Shown here: in pieces, positions 59,399 through 64,000 of the stretch | Position numbering within the stretch: position 1 is the stretch's first letter | Layout of the letters: each line of letters opens with the position of its first letter | Origin: Candidatus Obscuribacterales bacterium | GTDB lineage: Bacteria > Cyanobacteriota > Vampirovibrionia > Obscuribacterales > Obscuribacteraceae | NCBI GenBank assembly: GCA_020634035.1 | Contig: JACKCM010000002.1 | Location: forward strand, 372,001-436,000 | DNA length: 64,000 nt | Direction: 5' to 3' | Program-made: the position numbers and the translations under genes | Notes under the pieces: model-generated | Seen by the model: the letters and a program-made list of their open reading frames with translations, nothing else | The model's database searches: none | What the model was told of the DNA's origin: nothing

Positions 59399-60886
59399 AT
59401 GGCTCTATTCTGTTGTGCCTGCCAGAGAACGTTCGATCAGCAGATCACAGACTGTCCCTACGACTCTTTTGCCCTAATCGAAGCCAATTTCGACTTTCCG
59501 CCTTCGATGACCGTCGGTTCTCATAATCTGACCTTTGAAGGTTGTCTCTTCCCCGGTGAGCATATTCGTGCCTATGCGGTTAGAGATCAGGGCAATGCCG
59601 AGACCCTGCTTTTCGAGACCTTTGCTTCGCAAATAATCGATGCTGAACAGTTCAAGCGCCATCTCTCCAACCTCAAGTCGCTTACCCATGACAATCTTGC
59701 CCCGGTGATTGATTTCGGCACCCTGGGCGAGGGGCTTTATTATGTGCTCTCCGATTATCCTTATGGTGAGAATCTCGCCGAAAGACTGGCTAAGAAAGGC
59801 GAGCTCAGTCCTGAGCTGGTCGTGCATATGTTCAATCAGTTGCTCAATGTGCTGGGCGCCTTGAAAGACAAGGGTATGGTGCACGGCAATATCATGCCTG
59901 CAGCTATCACTTTTGTGGAAGACTCTAGAATGGCAAACAAGCTGCAGCTTGTCAGAATGAGCCTGCCCGAGTCTTGTTTCACCGCAGAAGCCGGAGCCCG
60001 GGCTGAATACATAAGCCCTCTCTATCTGGCACCAGAGAGAGTGCGGGGCGAGAACGCCTGTGAGGCGACTGAGATTTATTCTATGGGCGCGCTCATGTAT
60101 GAATGTCTTTCGGGTATGCCTGCTTATACCGATGTTTCGGTGGAGGCTCTGGAACAAAAGCATACAGCCGAGCATATCCTGCCGCTTCGAGGCGTCGCGC
60201 CGGAGCTTGATATTCCTGCTCTGTTAGATAACCTCTCTTTGAGAGCCTTGAGCAAAGATTCTAGAGGGCGGTATCAATCTTATGCAGACATGCAAAAAGA
60301 GTTGCTCCACGCCGCTAAAGAGTCGAGAATTTATCTGCCCACCGGTGCCACCAGCGCCTATGCTCCTTCTGTTCTTGGCGGAGATCAAGCCACTACTCCG
60401 CCGGAGCTACATGAAGAAGAGGTAGATTTCTCGAAGAAGGCGGCAGAAGAAGAAGCTGCCAAAATCAAAGAAGAAGAAGAGAAGCTCGATGCCGAGATAG
60501 AAGAGAAAGCCAAAGGTTTGCAGTCCTCTTTTATGTTGCTTGCGGTCCTGGCTGTGGTGGCTATTGTGGGTGGACTATCCATATTCTTCTACCAGGGCAG
60601 CAACGAGGACAAAGGCGCTCTTTACGTAAAACTATCCTGGGAAGAACAGATGTCTGCCGGGGATGATGCCGTCAAGGCGCAATCTTATGATAAAGCTATC
60701 GCCTCTTATGAAGAGGCTCTTGCCACCGCCGGCGATATCGATGACGATAAAGAGCGCGCGGTTAAAGCGCTTACCGGATTGCTTAAAGCATATGAAGGAA
60801 AGGGCGACAAAGCCCAGGTTGAGAAGACTCGTGCTCGACTGGTCGATATTGAGAAGCAGCATCTCAAGGAAATCGAGAGCGAGTAA
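59399..60886 (+). CDS. Membrane pseudokinase with zinc ribbon and C-terminal TPR
   Basis: I start at the ATG at 59399 (MALFCCACQR), preceded by AAGGA. The 495-residue protein has a short zinc-ribbon-like head (CCAC near 5-8, CPYD near 19-22), a protein-kinase-like domain to about 315, a charged linker (Glu/Lys-rich helix), a transmembrane helix at about 390-410, and a TPR-like tail (KAQSYDKAIASYEEALA). In the kinase fold the HRD motif is HGN (162-164), DFG is lost (MSL near 187-189) and no ATP-binding Lys is visible, but the APE motif (211-213) is kept. It is therefore likely inactive and acts as a scaffold. It converges with the active kinase gene. Confidence 0.78.
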   Translation: MALFCCACQRTFDQQITDCPYDSFALIEANFDFPPSMTVGSHNLTFEGCLFPGEHIRAYAVRDQGNAETLLFETFASQIIDAEQFKRHLSNLKSLTHDNLAPVIDFGTLGEGLYYVLSDYPYGENLAERLAKKGELSPELVVHMFNQLLNVLGALKDKGMVHGNIMPAAITFVEDSRMANKLQLVRMSLPESCFTAEAGARAEYISPLYLAPERVRGENACEATEIYSMGALMYECLSGMPAYTDVSVEALEQKHTAEHILPLRGVAPELDIPALLDNLSLRALSKDSRGRYQSYADMQKELLHAAKESRIYLPTGATSAYAPSVLGGDQATTPPELHEEEVDFSKKAAEEEAAKIKEEEEKLDAEIEEKAKGLQSSFMLLAVLAVVAIVGGLSIFFYQGSNEDKGALYVKLSWEEQMSAGDDAVKAQSYDKAIASYEEALATAGDIDDDKERAVKALTGLLKAYEGKGDKAQVEKTRARLVDIEKQHLKEIESE

Positions 60887-60895
60887 AATCAATTA

Positions 60896-62965
60896 TCATC
60901 GCTCCGGAGTCTCTTCTATCTGTAGCTGGTCCGGATTGAACTGTTTACCTTCCAGTAGATAGTCGCTGGAGAGCAGATTTTTTCTAAACTCCATGCTGTT
61001 CCAGCTTTTATTAGAATAGACATTGGGCTCCAGATACCATTCGGTCTCGGTTTGCATCGCTATTTTGGCTACTTCCGGAATATAATCCGATAAACAGATT
61101 TTGTATTGGCGATAATAGAGCTTGGTATTGAGGGCATGGACTGCCAGTTCTGATAGATGAGGGCAACCCCTGACGTCGAGGAACCAGAGCTCTGGAATAT
61201 AGACTATTTTTTTCAGGCTTGTATCAGAGAATGGATTTCCCGATAGATCAAGCATGGTCAGACCTTCGGCGAATTGAGAGGGCATTTTCTCGTCATCTAT
61301 GCTCAGATCTCGCAGTCCAAGAAAAGAGAGATTGGGATGCTTTTGCAGTTTCTCGATGCCGGCTTTGGTCAGAGATGTAGAGCCGATTCTCAAAGAGATG
61401 AGCTGTTCGAATTTGAGCACAGTGTCGACGGCTCGGTCGGTGATAGCCTCTGACTTCGAGATATAGAGGAGCTTCATCTCTTTTAGAGGAAGCAGCGCCT
61501 CTACGTCGACATCGCTCACCTTGGTATTTCTCAGGCTCAGAACTTCGAGATTCTCTAGGGTGGAAAGGGCTTTGAAGCCACGGTGGCCTATCTTCTGGCA
61601 GTCTTCCAAGACCAGGGTTCGCAGGGTTTTTATAGATCTCAGTTTTTCGATGCCTTCATCGGTGATATCAGTGCCGCGCAGGTCGAGAATAATTAGAGGA
61701 AAGTCCTTCAAGCTCTCCAGTTGTTGGTTATCGAAACTTGCATGGGCAAGTTCGAGGCGCACAGGCTTTATCCGCTGCAGAACTTTTATCTGATCATCGG
61801 TGAGCCTGCCGTCGACTTTGTACCAAATATGGGCATTTTTTCTTATTCTTATAATTCCATTTGCCCGGAGAAGCTTTCTGAGTTCAGCAGATTTTAAGTT
61901 CTTTGGTTTGCTATCTTGCTTGGATAAAAACATAAAGTAGAGAGCAGGAGAGATCAGCAGCAGTGCCAAGACTATCAACGCAGCTATTTCAAACAAGCGT
62001 TTCAGTCCGGTATCAGACCTGGTCGATTCGTCTTTGCTCGATGCGACCACAGTAGATACCGCTTCCGGTGTCAGCTCCTGGTCGTCTGTTGCCGCTTCGC
62101 CATAGGCGATTTTCTTGAGCGCCTGTTCGAGCTCTTCCATGGACTGAAATCTATCTTCCGGCGACTTCATCAGACACTTCGCCACCAGAGATTCAATCTC
62201 TTCGTTATAGATTTTGTCGGGATTCGCGTCTTTTAATTTTGGTGCCCTGGTCTTGATCTGCATGTTCAGAGTCTCGACCATGCTCTCGCCTTTAAAGGGC
62301 GGCTTGCCTGCAAGGGTAAAGAACATCAGGCAGCCCAGAGAGTAGATATCGCTTCTGGCATCCACGTTTTCGTTCTTCGCTTGTTCCGGGCTTATATAAG
62401 CCGGGGTTCCTACAATGAACCCGGAGCGGGTGATGGAATCATCATCGATGTCAGAGATCTTGGCTATGCCGAAGTCGAAGACTTTTACCCTCGGAGACTC
62501 GTCTTCGAGGTTCTCGATCAAAACGTTTTGAGGCTTCAGATCTCTGTGCAGAATCTTTCTTCCATGGGCATAGGCAAGGGCGTTAGCAAGTTGAAGAAAG
62601 ATGAGAACCGCTTTTCTCTGGGACAGAGGTCCGGATTCCTGAACTATTTCAAATAGCTCTCTGCCGTTCACAAGCTCCATGGCAAGAACCGGGACATTGT
62701 CACCGGTTATGATAAAGTCGTAGACATCTATGATATTCGAGTGTTTCAGCTGACAGATCGCTTTTGCTTCTCTATGCAGCCGAACTAGATGTTCATCTTT
62801 CAGTTTGTCAGGCTTCAAGACTTTGAGAGCAAGCTCACGCTTAAGGACAAGATCCTTTGCGACATAGACTGTACTAATTCCACCAGAGCCGATTTTGCGC
62901 TCCAGTTTATACCGGTTTTCGATAATCGGTAGCTTGTCGAAATCGAAGGTGTCGCTGCCCGGCAT
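60896..62965 (-). CDS. Transmembrane Ser/Thr protein kinase with LRR ectodomain
   Basis: A 689-residue Hanks-type kinase. The kinase domain at about 19-285 is intact: glycine loop GSGGIST (26-32), Lys48 in ALKVL, HRDLKPQN (140-147, Asp142), DFG (164-166) and SPE (192-194). A transmembrane helix at about 327-349 follows, then a sensor region and LRR-like repeats from about 410 (LELAHASFDNQQLESLKDFPLIILDLRGTDITDEGIEKL, LRTLVLEDCQKI, LEVLSLRNTKVSDVDVEAL, LTMLDLSGNPFSDTSL). The LRR part would face the periplasm and sense a ligand. It starts two bases after the end of the nuclease-like gene at 62968, so the two are translated as a unit. Confidence 0.9.
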   Translation of the reverse strand: MPGSDTFDFDKLPIIENRYKLERKIGSGGISTVYVAKDLVLKRELALKVLKPDKLKDEHLVRLHREAKAICQLKHSNIIDVYDFIITGDNVPVLAMELVNGRELFEIVQESGPLSQRKAVLIFLQLANALAYAHGRKILHRDLKPQNVLIENLEDESPRVKVFDFGIAKISDIDDDSITRSGFIVGTPAYISPEQAKNENVDARSDIYSLGCLMFFTLAGKPPFKGESMVETLNMQIKTRAPKLKDANPDKIYNEEIESLVAKCLMKSPEDRFQSMEELEQALKKIAYGEAATDDQELTPEAVSTVVASSKDESTRSDTGLKRLFEIAALIVLALLLISPALYFMFLSKQDSKPKNLKSAELRKLLRANGIIRIRKNAHIWYKVDGRLTDDQIKVLQRIKPVRLELAHASFDNQQLESLKDFPLIILDLRGTDITDEGIEKLRSIKTLRTLVLEDCQKIGHRGFKALSTLENLEVLSLRNTKVSDVDVEALLPLKEMKLLYISKSEAITDRAVDTVLKFEQLISLRIGSTSLTKAGIEKLQKHPNLSFLGLRDLSIDDEKMPSQFAEGLTMLDLSGNPFSDTSLKKIVYIPELWFLDVRGCPHLSELAVHALNTKLYYRQYKICLSDYIPEVAKIAMQTETEWYLEPNVYSNKSWNSMEFRKNLLSSDYLLEGKQFNPDQLQIEETPER

Positions 62966-62967
62966 AG

Positions 62968-64000
62968 CTAGGCGCCGGAGCCTGCGCTGCCGCCTGGGGC
63001 GATTCCGCTTATGGTCTCGAAGCTGTCATAGAGGGGATCTTCGAAGCTCTTTATCTCTATGCCTCTTTTATTGAAAACGAAAGATGGCTTTTCGTAGAAC
63101 ACCACACGCAGTGGCGATATCGAAATACGCCCGGCTCCGGTTATGACTTCCTCAAGCTTATAGACAGGTATGGCATAGCGCGGACCGAAGCTGACCATGT
63201 CGTCAATATAAGAGAAAGTCACCGGCGGTTGGGACTTCAAGAACTTCGGCAGAGTCGTCTTTGGATCTATCTCACCAATTTCGATACCACGCAGCCAGCG
63301 ACTGGCTCTGCGAAAGACCTTGGGAAAAATTACCGGACCACGGTCTTTCTCCCTGTCAAACTTTCTGTCACTGTAGTTGAACTTGAGCTTGAGCTGCGAC
63401 TTTCGGATCTCGTTCGAAGTGTATTTCCAGAGACCCCGTTTATATCGAGCCGCCTGGCGCGATATATAAGCCAGGTACTCAAGCTCTTCGAGCTGCATCG
63501 TAGAATAAAATGTTGGGTAGGCAAGCCCGTTTGCAAGCAGCCACTCGTTGATATTAAGATCGAACTTGTCGCTGTCTTCTTCGACGGTGAAAGCATAGCC
63601 GATTGCCCTGCCGAATTCGTCGAAGAGGTCGCTTGGTTTATCTATGTAAGACCAGATCTCGCAATCTATTTTCTTGCCGGCGCCACCGAGCGCCGAGAGC
63701 AAGTCGGCTGTGGCGGTCTTGCCGAAGTACTGGCGATAATGAAGGGTGAGGGCGTCGGAGCCTTCGAACTCGACAGGATAGTGAAGCTCCGGGGCGTCGA
63801 CCCCCTGTAACCTGATGTCGACTATACGCTTGTCAGAGATAAGAGGACGCTTTTCGTTGTCGACCAGACAATAGGCTTCTTCAAAGACATCGGTACGCTT
63901 GAGCTTGCCGTTACTGTGGGGGACACCGTAGAAAAAGCCACCGTCGGTAATATCCAGCTTTATTGTGTCGGCATCGCTGGTGCCTTCCGGCCAGAAGCGG
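62968..64000 (-). CDS. Staphylococcal-nuclease-like domain protein, cut by window edge
   Basis: The frame is open to the window end, giving at least 343 residues; the start lies outside. The first half has thermonuclease marks: DADTIKLDITDGG (like the DGDT loop), VDIRLQGVDAPELHY with the Arg, Asp and Glu of the catalytic site, EFGRAIGYAF with the second Arg, and NINEWLLANGLAYP followed by ARYKRGLW. Thermonucleases cut DNA and RNA using Ca2+. The second half (about 180-343) contains SQPPVTFSYIDDMVSFGPRYAIPVYKLEEVIT and ends Gly/Ala-rich; it is not recognised. The gene lies two bases upstream of the LRR kinase gene. Confidence 0.8.
   Translation of the reverse strand, partial: RFWPEGTSDADTIKLDITDGGFFYGVPHSNGKLKRTDVFEEAYCLVDNEKRPLISDKRIVDIRLQGVDAPELHYPVEFEGSDALTLHYRQYFGKTATADLLSALGGAGKKIDCEIWSYIDKPSDLFDEFGRAIGYAFTVEEDSDKFDLNINEWLLANGLAYPTFYSTMQLEELEYLAYISRQAARYKRGLWKYTSNEIRKSQLKLKFNYSDRKFDREKDRGPVIFPKVFRRASRWLRGIEIGEIDPKTTLPKFLKSQPPVTFSYIDDMVSFGPRYAIPVYKLEEVITGAGRISISPLRVVFYEKPSFVFNKRGIEIKSFEDPLYDSFETISGIAPGGSAGSGA

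Overview
The window looks like chromosome from a diderm, non-photosynthetic relative of cyanobacteria, most likely a melainabacterium (Vampirovibrionia) of the Obscuribacter type. This is an inference from gene content. IF-3, the eight-cysteine ferredoxin (33509-33733) and other core proteins read as cyanobacteria-like, yet no photosynthesis gene is present. A TolC-type channel, an AsmA-like giant protein and an RND pump imply an outer membrane. Many proteins combine TPR repeats, one membrane anchor and acidic or Ser/Lys-rich low complexity, and there are eukaryote-like kinases, as reported for that group. I see no insertion sequence, prophage, rRNA operon or CRISPR array.

Layout. 1-10 kb: the start of a chorismate-utilising enzyme cut by the edge, unknown or secreted proteins, a pyruvate-decarboxylase-type enzyme, a stand-alone B12-binding domain, an orphan MazF/PemK toxin, and an operon folK-acpS-SAM hydrolase. 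10-15 kb: an Eis-type acetyltransferase, a HAD phosphatase and a large diguanylate cyclase. 15-22.3 kb (minus strand): a translation/export block, with tRNA-Leu(CAG), infC-rpmI-rplT-rRNA methylase-tatC followed by two paralogous membrane TPR proteins (one an M50-type metalloprotease, the other with its active site lost), and the separate rpsF-ssb-rpsR operon. 22.5-33 kb: a secreted protein, a MerR-like/zinc-finger low-complexity protein, a tyrosine recombinase with an AT-hook-like insert, a 1383-residue AsmA-like protein and a LuxR regulator whose receiver domain lacks its phospho-aspartate.

33-48 kb: ferredoxin, rpsO-pnp, HU, rsfS, a possible Sm-like/beta-propeller fusion, an acyl-CoA synthetase, a lipase, a three-gene membrane/zinc cluster with a 50-residue microprotein, and an operon for a TPR lipoprotein, a UspA protein and a stand-alone Clp N-domain. 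48-57 kb: an eight-gene plus-strand metal-efflux locus (Spy-like protein, 53-residue membrane peptide, two Cys-rich secreted proteins, CusB-like adaptor with heavy-metal-binding and YtkA-like domains, RND pump, second Spy-like protein, TolC). 57-64 kb: a secreted unknown, an SLC13 anion symporter, a pseudokinase, an active Ser/Thr kinase with LRR ectodomain, and a nuclease-like protein cut by the edge.

Themes: small membrane genes hidden between larger ones, active/inactive enzyme pairs (M50 proteases, kinases, receiver domain), and convergent genes so closely packed that some share stop-codon bases. The best leads for something undescribed are the metal-efflux locus with its unassigned small proteins, the tatC-linked protease/pseudoprotease pair, and the intergenic stretch at 32.79-33.02 kb, which holds four exact 11-bp-period repeats and a two-hairpin element.
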